A model generated the notes under the pieces. That model was given only the letters and a program-made list of their open reading frames with translations. It did not search any database and was not told where the DNA came from. This document shows, piece by piece, positions 1-7,619 of a stretch of 64,000 nt of DNA. The translations under genes were made by a program, and so were the position numbers. This DNA is from Paenibacillus sp. JJ-223 (GTDB taxonomy: Bacteria; Bacillota; Bacilli; Paenibacillales; Paenibacillaceae): positions 310,001-374,000 of the forward strand of contig NZ_CAKMMP010000002.1 of assembly GCF_927798175.1 (NCBI RefSeq), written 5' to 3'. How positions within the stretch are numbered: position 1 is the stretch's first letter; the number at the start of each line of letters is the position of its first letter.

Positions 1-387
1 TTTCTCCAGTCCAAAACAGTCCATCAACCGCTTCGCCTTATAGTCGGCCTCCTCGTACGGAATGCCGTACAGCTCGCCGGTAAACGTCAAATATTCCGCT
101 GGTGTCAATTGTTCATACAGATCGGCCACTTCCGGCACGTAACCGATTCTGCGTTTGTATTCCACGCTGCCATCCTCTATATCTTGGCCAAAGATGCGGA
201 CCTTGCCCGAGAACCCCTGAACCAAACCAAGCATGATTTTGACGGTGGTGCTTTTTCCCGCGCCGTTGGGACCGATATACCCGATCATTTCTCCCCGATT
301 TACCTCAAGATCAATGCCATTCAACACGTAACGCCCGCCATATCTCATGCGCAATCCTTCCATGGAAAGCACTTGTTGTTTATTCAT
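1..387 (-). CDS. ABC transporter ATP-binding protein (5' part only)
   Basis: First 129 codons of an ABC ATPase; the rest lies beyond the left edge. Reverse translation begins MNKQQVLSMEGLRMRYG and shows an intact Walker A motif (GPNGAGKST) about 40 residues in, then the Q-loop region. The sequence around 'IGYVPEVADLYEQLTPAEYL' resembles the DrrA/CcmA-type ATPases of drug, lipid or Na+ exporters. The ATG at 385-387 is preceded by a GAAGGAA ribosome site. It would power a membrane permease expected just outside the window. The substrate cannot be told from this part. Signature motif, Walker B and H-loop are not in the window. Confidence 0.85.
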   Translation of the reverse strand, partial: MNKQQVLSMEGLRMRYGGRYVLNGIDLEVNRGEMIGYIGPNGAGKSTTVKIMLGLVQGFSGKVRIFGQDIEDGSVEYKRRIGYVPEVADLYEQLTPAEYLTFTGELYGIPYEEADYKAKRLMDCFGLEK

Positions 388-543
388 TCGGTATTCCTTC
401 CCTTCCATTTGTTATCTGCAATCCCACTATTTTACCACATTTAAGTGTTCAAAAAATGATACATTGTTCGCAATTCGTTTTCCTCCGCAGTTTCTACGAT
501 CGACAATGTGCCCCATCCATGCTTTGCAGCGCCGGTAGAACAG

Positions 544-569
544 CAAAAAGACGCTTCCCCGGAAGCGCC
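544..569 (-). terminator. Rho-independent terminator of the two-component/PepSY operon
   Basis: On the minus strand a GC-rich stem (GGCGCTTCC / GGAAGCGTC) is followed directly by TTTTT. It lies about 55 bases after the stop of the last PepSY gene and so closes that operon. Confidence 0.75.
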
Positions 570-623
570 TCCTCTGTTCAGGCACAGCAATGCCTTTTTA
601 TAGATAAAATTATATCGTTGGAT

Positions 624-1235
624 TTAATCCTCATCATCGAAGTCCTGATCGAACTTCAACACTTTGCCCGTGTCGGCGTCGACATCGACGTCCGCCTCGC
701 CCTGATCCGTTCTCAGCTCGACTTCGTACACATAGCGGCCGTCGTCATGGTCCAGCTCCACTTTGGTCACTTTGCCGCCGCCCACTTGTTTCAACGCGAT
801 GCTCGATGCTTGGGCTGCCGTCAGCTTTACTTCTTTGGAACCCGCAGCAACCGTGCCTGTTGTGTAATCGTCGTCATTGTCGTCATCGTCGTCATTAAGC
901 ACGGCAACAATTTTCCCGGTGTATGCATCCAAACGCACAACCGCATCGTTGCCTTTCCGGTCGATTTCGACCTCATAGAACGTTTGGCCGTTTCTGCGCT
1001 CCAAGTCCACATCGTCCACTTTCCCTTCAACCGCCTTCAAGGCTGCTGCTTTGGCCTGCGCTGCCGTCAACAGCGTTTCCGTGCCCGTTTGAGTCGTCAC
1101 TTGCGAAGTCGGCTTCGACGCCTGCTGCGCGGATTGTCCACCGATGCCGCTGCTTGCCGCCGCTACGGCCGTTCCGCTCAACAATACTGCCGCCGATATC
1201 GTGCCAATCCAAAGTTTACGTTTGTTCATCATCAT
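624..1235 (-). CDS. Secreted PepSY-repeat protein with acidic linker
   Basis: A 203-residue exported protein. Residues 1-27 form a signal peptide (KRKLWIG, hydrophobic core, AVAAAS cleavage area). Two PepSY domains follow, about 55-115 and 140-200, each starting with a 'LTAAQA' helix and ending in 'D(A)xTGKV'. Between them lies an acidic stretch of Asp and Asn (DDDDDNDDD) that could bind cations. PepSY domains are known as inhibitory propeptide-like modules and as extracytoplasmic parts of some sensor systems; no catalytic residues are seen. The start is one of three successive Met codons after AGGAGATG. It is the last gene of a run beginning with a two-component system, which suggests a cell-surface response target or modulator of that system. 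Confidence 0.8.
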   Translation of the reverse strand: MMMNKRKLWIGTISAAVLLSGTAVAAASSGIGGQSAQQASKPTSQVTTQTGTETLLTAAQAKAAALKAVEGKVDDVDLERRNGQTFYEVEIDRKGNDAVVRLDAYTGKIVAVLNDDDDDNDDDYTTGTVAAGSKEVKLTAAQASSIALKQVGGGKVTKVELDHDDGRYVYEVELRTDQGEADVDVDADTGKVLKFDQDFDDED

Positions 1236-1359
1236 CCATCATCTCCTCATGTCATGTTCTGATCTCGTCTACAAATACAGCTTAACCCTTAAGGATGAGA
1301 GAGCATGGAGAACAAGATTAGAATTTGATGAGAAAACGACAAACCGGTTCGCGCCCCGC

Positions 1360-2229
1360 TCAATCGTCTTCCTTATCCCACGTAACCGAGCGGATGTCGC
1401 CGGAGATGGCGTTGACCTGCACCGTAGCTTCACGGCCGTCTTCCAGATCGATGTCTACCAAGTAATAAGCAATGCCGTCGTCGGTGCTGCGCAGTTCGAT
1501 GTCATCGACCTCCCCAGGCACCCTTGCCAAAGCTTTGCGTTCGGCTTCCTTTTCGGTCAAAATGTGAGCCGCACTCTCCCCATCCGACTTCCGATCGGAC
1601 GGCTGCAGTTTTTTCGAGGACAGCACCTTCCCTTCATAAGGGTCGATCGTCAATTCCGCACGACTGTTGTCTGCCGCTTGGACCACGGCCGTGTATACGG
1701 GGCTGCCATCCTTCTCGATCAGTTCCAGCGATTCCAATTGTCCCACGGTCTGATTCGATAGCTCCGTTTTGACCTGCTCCCGGCTTAACAGAGGTTTCTC
1801 CTCCGATCGCTCGCCGGCTTCCAATCGTTTGATGGCTTGCACGGTTCCCGTTACCGCATCCAGCTGAATGTCATACAGTCCCGTTTCGGAGCGAAGCTGT
1901 ATCATATAGGTACGGTCTTTCAGCGTGGAGCTGACGATTTCCCCGGGGTACTGCTTCAGTACCGATTGCGCAGCTGCCTCGGCGGTCAACGTTGCCCGTC
2001 CGGATTCCCAAGGTCGCCACCACACAGCCGTCCATACAACAACTGCCGCCACAACGAGGCTCCCCACGATCCAGCCTAGAGCACGCAGCCCGACAGTGCC
2101 CTTACGTCCGCCAACCTGCGGGATCTGATCTTGCTTCTTCATCCGGGAATGCTGTGATAGATAACCGTTATGGCTATTATGATCGTTATGGCTGTTGTGG
2201 CTGTTATAGCCGTTATGCCCGTCCTCCAT
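1360..2229 (-). CDS. Membrane-anchored PepSY protein with Asn/His-rich N terminus
   Basis: A 289-residue protein. Residues 1-30 are an Asn-His-Gly-Tyr-Ser repeat (GHNGYNSHNSHNDHNSHNGY), unusual for this family. A single membrane segment sits near 46-68 (WIVGSLVVAAVVVWTAVWW). The outside part carries PepSY-like units near 75-135, 150-205 and 230-285. Start ATG follows AAGGAGG with 7 bases between. With the membrane segment N-in, the His-rich stretch would lie in the cytoplasm, where it might bind metal. It sits 54 bases after the histidine kinase gene on the same strand, so it is probably co-transcribed. PepSY partner proteins next to kinases are common in Bacillota; a direct link to the kinase is inferred only. 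Confidence 0.8.
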   Translation of the reverse strand: MEDGHNGYNSHNSHNDHNSHNGYLSQHSRMKKQDQIPQVGGRKGTVGLRALGWIVGSLVVAAVVVWTAVWWRPWESGRATLTAEAAAQSVLKQYPGEIVSSTLKDRTYMIQLRSETGLYDIQLDAVTGTVQAIKRLEAGERSEEKPLLSREQVKTELSNQTVGQLESLELIEKDGSPVYTAVVQAADNSRAELTIDPYEGKVLSSKKLQPSDRKSDGESAAHILTEKEAERKALARVPGEVDDIELRSTDDGIAYYLVDIDLEDGREATVQVNAISGDIRSVTWDKEDD

Positions 2230-2283
2230 TCCATGTCCTCCTTCCGTGCTCTATGGGTATTATAAAAGGGAAGAATGAGAAAT

Positions 2284-3660
2284 TCATGAGAACGGGACCT
2301 CCCGAGCTGCAGCCGGCAAAACGATGGACGCCTCAGTGCCTCGGCCGACACGGCTTGCAAGCTCGATTCGTGCACCTACCGCCTCGGCGATATCTTTCGC
2401 CAGCGAAAGGCCCAGCCCTGATCCGCTAATGCCTTCGCTGCGGGTTCTGGACTGTTCGACGCGATAGAAGCGGTCAAATACCTTGTCCAATTCTTCTTCG
2501 CGGATGCCGATCCCCCGGTCCACGATTCGGATCACGCAATCCCTTTTGCTTGCTTCGAGCCGGACAGCAATGTCATCCTCGCTATATTTGCGGGCATTAT
2601 CCAACAGGATGAACAAAAGCTGTTTCAGCTTGCTTTCATCCGTAACTGCCCAGACGTTGTCTGGAGCTTCGCATGTCACTTTACGATGGTATGCCTCCCG
2701 AAAAGCCATGGCCGATTCCTGCACCAGTCGGGAAACATTCACCTTGTCCAGCCGCACATTCCACTGTTCGGGCTGCTTGGCCAGCTGCAGCAGTTGTTCG
2801 GTCATTTCCCGCATGCGGACCGCTTCCGACAGGATCGCATCTACCGCTTCCTCGAACACCTCCGGCTGCTCTTTGCCTCTCCGCTGCAGCAGGCTGGCGT
2901 AGCTTTCGATAATGGTAAGCGGGGTCTTCAACTCATGCGATGCATCGGAAACGAACCGTTCCTGCCGTTCAAAGTTCGATTCCAGCAAATCCATCATCCG
3001 GTTGAACGTCTGGCCCATCGTGTTCAGTTCATCCTTTGAACCCGCGCCCAGCACCAGGCGTTTAAACTGGCCGCTCGACTGAATGTCGCTCATGGTGTTC
3101 GTCATCTGTTGAATCGGCCGGGTCATTCGGTTGGCCAGAATCCGGCTGGCTGCGATGGCCGGGATCAACGCCACAACCGTGACGACGATCAGTACCGTGC
3201 GCAGCACTGCAAGGCGACTCTCCGTATCCGCAATGCTCTCGGTAACCTGCACGTTGACCACTTTGCCGTCCGGCCAAATCAAGGGCACGGACACCCACAC
3301 GTAACCGGTCTGGTCGACGCGGATATATTCGGATTTTTTGGCGCTTTCGTATTTGTAGGGCTGCTTGCTCAGCTCCTCCTCGTTAAACGTCGTAACCGGT
3401 GGAGAACTGGTGCCGTCCTCGTTCACGATTCGCAGCATGCCGTTCAGCGGCGCATAAGCCCGAAGCAGATCGTCCGGCGGAATCGCATCCGCCGACTGGC
3501 GAACCCCGGACACAATCGATTCGGCCTCGGCCTCGATTCGTTTGATTTCATTATCCATGGACATCCATTCAAACACATAATAGATCGACAAATTCGCGGC
3601 GATTAGCAGCACGGCGAACAGGACGGAAGAGTACCCGTATATTTTGCTGCGCAGGCTCAT
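2284..3660 (-). CDS. OmpR-partner sensor histidine kinase
   Basis: A 458-residue membrane kinase. TM1 is near 10-30, an outside sensor region of about 120 residues follows, and TM2 is near 152-175. Then come a HAMP linker (from RMTRPIQQM) and a dimerisation/phosphotransfer domain with the phospho-accepting His in SHELKTP (about 242). The ATPase domain shows the N box (DNARKYS), G1 (DRGIGI) and G2 (GSGLGLSLAK). All key residues are present. The gene overlaps the stop of the upstream response regulator by the ATGA pattern, a sign of translational coupling. The sensor region matches nothing I recognise, so the signal is unknown; the two downstream PepSY genes point to the cell envelope. Confidence 0.92.
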   Translation of the reverse strand: MSLRSKIYGYSSVLFAVLLIAANLSIYYVFEWMSMDNEIKRIEAEAESIVSGVRQSADAIPPDDLLRAYAPLNGMLRIVNEDGTSSPPVTTFNEEELSKQPYKYESAKKSEYIRVDQTGYVWVSVPLIWPDGKVVNVQVTESIADTESRLAVLRTVLIVVTVVALIPAIAASRILANRMTRPIQQMTNTMSDIQSSGQFKRLVLGAGSKDELNTMGQTFNRMMDLLESNFERQERFVSDASHELKTPLTIIESYASLLQRRGKEQPEVFEEAVDAILSEAVRMREMTEQLLQLAKQPEQWNVRLDKVNVSRLVQESAMAFREAYHRKVTCEAPDNVWAVTDESKLKQLLFILLDNARKYSEDDIAVRLEASKRDCVIRIVDRGIGIREEELDKVFDRFYRVEQSRTRSEGISGSGLGLSLAKDIAEAVGARIELASRVGRGTEASIVLPAAAREVPFS

Positions 3661-4421
3661 ATCGTTTCCTTGAGCACGTAACCCACGCCACGCACGGTAT
3701 GGATCAAAGGCTGCGCGAAGCCGTTATCCACCTTTTTGCGCACATAGCGGATATAGACGTCCACCACGTTGGTATCGCCGTAATAGTCAAACCCCCAAAC
3801 GGACTGTACGATCTGCTCGCGCGTCAGCACCTGGCGCTGGTTGCGCAGCAAATATACGAGCAGGTCGAACTCCCGCGGCGTCAATTCGATCGGCTTGCCG
3901 TTACGCAGCACTTCACGGGTTCCTTCGTTCAGCTTCAGGTCTGCCGCAGATAACCATCCGCTCTCCGGCTCCGCCATTCCGGCATCTGACACCTGACCGC
4001 CGTTTCCAGCCTCATTTGGTCCGCCCATCGAAGAAACCGCCGCCGATGCCGCCGCGGCGCTTAACCTCAATGCTGCACGTACTCTCGCAAGCAATTCCTC
4101 AATGCGGAACGGCTTCGTAATATAATCGTTGGCCCCCAGGTCAAGGCCCGAAACCTTGTCTTCCACCGAATCCTTGGCGGTCAGCAGCAAGATTGGAATC
4201 GATGCATCCTTTGCCCGGATGCGCCGCAAAACCTCGATGCCGCTCAAACCAGGCAGCATAATGTCCAGCAGAATCAAATCCCACTGACCGCCTGCATATT
4301 TCTCCAACCCTTCCGTTCCGCTGCCAGCCTTTCCTACGCGGTATCCCTCATATTGCAGCTCAATTTCCAGCAGGCGCGCAATTTTCGGCTCGTCTTCAAT
4401 GACCAGCACGGCTTCATCCAT
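3657..4421 (-). CDS. OmpR-family response regulator
   Basis: A 254-residue regulator. The receiver has the acidic pocket (EDEP near residue 10), the phosphorylated Asp in LLDIMLPG (about 53) and the conserved Lys in ITKPF. The C-terminal winged helix (ELTPREFDLLVYLL to RGVGYVL) is complete. Unusually, the linker between them is an Ala/Ser/Gly-rich stretch of about 40 residues. I chose the ATG at 4419-4421 because AAGGGGGAAAGCTGC precedes it; a longer reading adds 12 residues without a ribosome site. It forms a two-component pair with the next gene. Only 50 bases separate it from the upstream NAD(P)-binding gene, so all may share one transcript. Confidence 0.92.
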   Translation of the reverse strand: MDEAVLVIEDEPKIARLLEIELQYEGYRVGKAGSGTEGLEKYAGGQWDLILLDIMLPGLSGIEVLRRIRAKDASIPILLLTAKDSVEDKVSGLDLGANDYITKPFRIEELLARVRAALRLSAAAASAAVSSMGGPNEAGNGGQVSDAGMAEPESGWLSAADLKLNEGTREVLRNGKPIELTPREFDLLVYLLRNQRQVLTREQIVQSVWGFDYYGDTNVVDVYIRYVRKKVDNGFAQPLIHTVRGVGYVLKETI

Positions 4422-4471
4422 GCAGCTTTCCCCCTTAATCCACTTTCCAGCTCCCATATCCGATATGCGTG

Positions 4472-5119
4472 CTACAGCTTGCCCAATGCATCCTCAATGG
4501 CATCGTTTCCGGCCACAAGATCGAATGCCCTGCGATACGTCTTCTCTTCCTGCAAAGATGCCGCGATAACGCGGGCAACATCCTCGCGCGGGATGCTTCC
4601 CGGCTTCAAGTCCGTGCCAACGGCCACTTTGCCGGTGCCCGGCTCATTCTTTAATCCGCCCGGGCGAATGATCGTGTAGTTTAGTTCACTGTCCAACAAC
4701 GCCCGATCCGCATAGTGCTTTGCCACATAATAGGGCTTGATGGCCTGGGACCATTTTTCCCGCTGATCCGCGCCAAATGCGCTGACCATAATATATCGTT
4801 TGATTCCGCGTTCTTTCGCCGCTTCCATCGTTTTCACCGCTCCGTCCAGGTCGATCAGCAGCGTTTTGTCCGCTCCCGTGGAACCGCCAGAACCTGCCGT
4901 AAATACGACTGCATCGTGATCCTTCATCGCTTCGGCAAGCTCTTCCACGCTCCCCTCCAAATCGCCAATGACGACATGGGCGCCAAGCTGTTTCAACGAT
5001 TCCGCTTGTTCAGCTTTTCGAACCATGGCGGTAACCCGGTGTGCTGCTTCTTTGGCCAACAGTTCTACCAGCAGTTTTCCGATCTGTCCGTTTGCTCCGA
5101 TAACCAATATGTTCATCAT
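4472..5119 (-). CDS. NAD(P)H-binding atypical SDR (YhfK-like)
   Basis: A 215-residue Rossmann protein of the atypical SDR (SDR_a5, NmrA-like) type. The nucleotide motif GANGQIG is at residues 8-14 and a second conserved region (VVFTAGSGG) follows near 70. A YxxxK-like pair (YYVAKHYADR) lies near 130-138, and 'YTIIRPGGL' is typical of this family. Members reduce or simply sense NAD(P)H; the substrate is unknown. Starts at ATG ATG after GGAAGGAGCG. Its stop lies 50 bases before the response regulator on the same strand. Confidence 0.85.
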   Translation of the reverse strand: MMNILVIGANGQIGKLLVELLAKEAAHRVTAMVRKAEQAESLKQLGAHVVIGDLEGSVEELAEAMKDHDAVVFTAGSGGSTGADKTLLIDLDGAVKTMEAAKERGIKRYIMVSAFGADQREKWSQAIKPYYVAKHYADRALLDSELNYTIIRPGGLKNEPGTGKVAVGTDLKPGSIPREDVARVIAASLQEEKTYRRAFDLVAGNDAIEDALGKL

Positions 5120-5232
5120 AATACGCTCCTTCCGGTTATGGTGATATACGCCTTAATATACCATAACCAACCGTGGCTTTTATAACCGCTGAACAGCGCC
5201 CACTTTCTACTTGAACCAACGACGAAATAATC

Positions 5233-5259
5233 AAAAAGGCGCTCCCGAGGAGAGCGCCC
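5233..5259 (-). terminator. Rho-independent terminator of the NADH dehydrogenase operon
   Basis: Minus strand: GGGCGCTC - loop - GAGCGCC followed by TTTTT, about 20 bases after the NADH dehydrogenase stop codon. Confidence 0.85.
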
Positions 5260-5278
5260 TGTTGCATTGCTACGGTTA

Positions 5279-6460
5279 TTAGTACGCCAGTGCGAACAAA
5301 CCGTGAATATGGGACAAGTAACGGATGTTACTTGCTTCTTTCATCATTGTTGCAGGCAGGCCTTTCAGGCGAGTCTGGTTGCCGCCGATCATGCCGACAG
5401 CGTCTTTGCGACCCAAGCTTCCCAGTGTTCCGGAGAATACCGGCGTGAAGCTTTCCATTGCGCCACCTTTGAACATTACGCCCAGGTTGTGACCGATGGT
5501 TTCACCCATTTGCCAAGCCAGTTGTGCTGTTGGAGGGTAAGGACGAGCACCTTCGCTAGGGAAGACCACTGCGCTGTCGCCGGCAACAAACACGTCTTTG
5601 TGGGATGTGGATTGCAGAACTTCCGTAACTTTCGCACGGCCGCGATCCACTTCGATTCCGCTGTTGGCAACAACTGCATTACCTTGGACTCCGCCTGTCC
5701 ATACAAGCGTATTCGTAGGAATGGAGCTGCCGTCTTTCAGCATTACTTCGTTTTCTTTCATTTCGGTGATCGCAACGCCGATAATGAAGTTTACGCCGCG
5801 TTTTTCCAAGCTTGTTTTTGCACGCTCAACCAGCTCTGGCGGGAAACCGGCCAGAATGGAAGGACCTGCTTCGACCGTGTAGAGGGAGATATCTTTGAAA
5901 TCGATACCTTTCTCTTGGCATACGCCTGGCAGAAGGTCAGCGAATTCGCCGACAAGCTCGATACCCGTCAAGCCGCCGCCACCGATAACAAACGTAGCGT
6001 CTGCTTTGTTGCCGGATTGTTTGTAAGCATCCAGACGCGCTTCAACGTGTGCACGGATACGGTTTGCATCGTCAACGGATTTGAGCGTGAAGCTGTGCTC
6101 TTGCAATCCAGGAATTCCGAAGAATGCCGTTTCGCTGCCCAGGGCAACGACGAGTGCATCGTAAGAGTATGTGGAACCGCTAGCCATCAGCACTTTTTTC
6201 TCGTCAGGTTTGATGCTGTCCACCGTATCGATTTTCAGGTTCACGTCTTTGCCGCGCAGCAATTTCTCCAATGGAAGGGCAACCGCCTTTTCGGCGATGC
6301 TTCCGGCCGCAAGACGGTGCAGCTCCGTAATGATTTGGTGCGTAGGGAAACGGTTAACGACCGTAATAGTCGCTTCTTCCGGGGTCAAGTATTTGCGCGC
6401 AGTCAGCGCAGTCAACAAACCGCCGTAGCCGCCGCCCAAGATCAAGATTTGCTTCGACAT
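5279..6460 (-). CDS. ndh: Type II NADH:quinone oxidoreductase
   Basis: A 393-residue FAD protein that passes electrons from NADH to menaquinone at the inner face of the membrane without pumping protons. The FAD-binding GxGxxG (LGGGYGGL) lies near residues 7-14. The NADH-binding site (VIGGGGLTGIELVGEFADLL) is near 160 and the late FAD motif (VFVAGDSA) near 290. Length and motifs fit the YumB/YutJ group of Bacillus. The ATG at 6458-6460 is chosen because GGAGG lies 6 bases before it; an earlier in-frame ATG is part of that ribosome site. The DUF1641 gene lies 24 bases upstream and a terminator follows, so the two form a two-gene operon. Confidence 0.9.
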   Translation of the reverse strand: MSKQILILGGGYGGLLTALTARKYLTPEEATITVVNRFPTHQIITELHRLAAGSIAEKAVALPLEKLLRGKDVNLKIDTVDSIKPDEKKVLMASGSTYSYDALVVALGSETAFFGIPGLQEHSFTLKSVDDANRIRAHVEARLDAYKQSGNKADATFVIGGGGLTGIELVGEFADLLPGVCQEKGIDFKDISLYTVEAGPSILAGFPPELVERAKTSLEKRGVNFIIGVAITEMKENEVMLKDGSSIPTNTLVWTGGVQGNAVVANSGIEVDRGRAKVTEVLQSTSHKDVFVAGDSAVVFPSEGARPYPPTAQLAWQMGETIGHNLGVMFKGGAMESFTPVFSGTLGSLGRKDAVGMIGGNQTRLKGLPATMMKEASNIRYLSHIHGLFALAY

Positions 6461-6484
6461 ATCCATCCTCCGTTCTTTCTAATC

Positions 6485-6922
6485 TTAACGCTGTTGTTGA
6501 CGCTCGTTCAGAACACTCAGGAAAGCTTGAGCGAAACGAAGCGATTTTTGTACGTTTGGATCTTTCAGCATTTTAAGCATACCGAATAGACCGACCGTCG
6601 ATTGGTCGACTTGTGCACGATCTCCTGCTTCGATGGCAGCGGAAGCTACACCTTTTGCAGTGTTCACTACAGGCTTGGCAAATTCGCCCATTGCGCTCAT
6701 CGTATCGCTGATCAGAACTTTGTCCGTGGCGATGCTTTGTGCGAAATCGTAAGCTTTGGTCATTACCGTAACCATTTCAGCCAGTTTAGGCAGGTTCTCT
6801 ACCAGTACGGTAAGGGACTCCTGTACCTCAGGCTTCATCAGTTGATCCAGCACGTCCAGGGACTGTTGCTGGTCGGCGCCTTCTGTTACCGGCACCTCTT
6901 GTTGAGTAGGCGATTGTGACAT
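6485..6922 (-). CDS. DUF1641 protein, NADH-dehydrogenase partner
   Basis: A 145-residue helical protein of the DUF1641 (YrhD-like) family. It has an acidic/Gln-rich head (1-25), then a helical body (LDVLDQLMKPEVQESL, ending in FGMLKMLKDPNVQKSLRFA) with the twin 'L(M/K)KxPEVQxSL' units typical of the family. No catalytic residues or membrane segments are visible. Family members lie next to type II NADH dehydrogenases or formate dehydrogenase genes, as here. ATG is preceded by AAAGGAGGA. A role in docking or regulating the dehydrogenase is inference from context. Confidence 0.85.
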   Translation of the reverse strand: MSQSPTQQEVPVTEGADQQQSLDVLDQLMKPEVQESLTVLVENLPKLAEMVTVMTKAYDFAQSIATDKVLISDTMSAMGEFAKPVVNTAKGVASAAIEAGDRAQVDQSTVGLFGMLKMLKDPNVQKSLRFAQAFLSVLNERQQQR

Positions 6923-7255
6923 AAGAGAAAGTCCTCCTTTACTTTGGGATAGAAGTCCGCGACTTTCATGATGCCTGTCAATCAGAGCCGAACCAGGAAT
7001 ACAAACGATACAATACCAATGTACCAAATTTCACACAATAGAAAGAGCGCAGCCCTTTGGCCACTCTCACATTATGCATTGTATTTAGGTCAGCATTTTG
7101 CATCCTTTCTCTCCAAACGTGGATGGACGCAAAATACATAGGTCTATTGCGGACAACAAGTGTTGACACACAAAACGACAAGCAGGCCGAAATCGAACTC
7201 TATATCCTTATATTACACCTCTTGCACATGAACATGAAAAAGAAATTTTTTACAC

Positions 7256-7282
7256 TTGTGAAGATATTGTGAACATTGTAAC
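7256..7282. promoter_or_regulatory. Candidate redox-regulator site (TTGTGAA repeats)
   Basis: TTGTGAA occurs at 7256-7262 and again at 7267-7273, followed by GTAACAA. TTGTGAA is one arm of the Rex operator, and Rex controls ndh in Bacillus. Here the arms are direct repeats, not the usual inverted pair, and the site lies about 330 bases upstream of the operon start. This is a weak candidate only. Confidence 0.2.
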
Positions 7283-7557
7283 AAATCCGATTTTTTTGTC
7301 AAGTATTGCGGCTCGCCGGGCGGTCCATTTACTTCCATATGCTGCCTTTCACCCTACCATATATGGTATTAGGACAAGCTCCTATATGACCATATGTACG
7401 AAGCATCACACCGGTCACGATTTTTTTGAGGCTGATAAGAAGCCCTTCTTCCAAAATCATGGTTTTTCATGCAACGAAATGCGTCACTGTGGTTATTATG
7501 CAGCGCGCCTTGCCCGCTTATTCTTCGAAGTTTCCAACAACGTCTCTCCAGGCAGAA

Positions 7558-7586
7558 ATAAGGAATGCACGGTGTGCATTCCTTAT
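7558..7586. repeat. Perfect 13-bp hairpin after the sigma-factor gene
   Basis: ATAAGGAATGCAC and its exact reverse complement are separated by only 3 bases. It lies about 35 bases after the stop of the sigma-factor gene. No run of T follows on either strand, so it may protect the mRNA end rather than terminate. Confidence 0.6.
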
Positions 7587-7619
7587 GCCAATGACATGAA
7601 TAATCAAGGTTCCTGCCTC

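Larger units (their letters stand above)
6923..7619. other. Intergenic stretch upstream of the DUF1641-ndh operon
   Basis: About 700 bases with no convincing gene on either strand. It should contain the promoter of the DUF1641-ndh operon (minus). Near 7256-7273 two TTGTGAA copies stand 11 bases apart, which recalls half of a Rex operator. A perfect 13-base-pair hairpin lies at 7558-7586. Confidence 0.6.

Noticed and set aside
2150..2225. Short tandem repeats that could suggest a CRISPR or minisatellite
   Set aside because: They encode the Asn/His-rich protein tail; units are irregular and there are no spacers.
5267..6589. 440-codon open frame on the plus strand
   Set aside because: It is the exact antisense of the NADH dehydrogenase gene, has an odd Cys/His/Phe-rich composition and no ribosome site.
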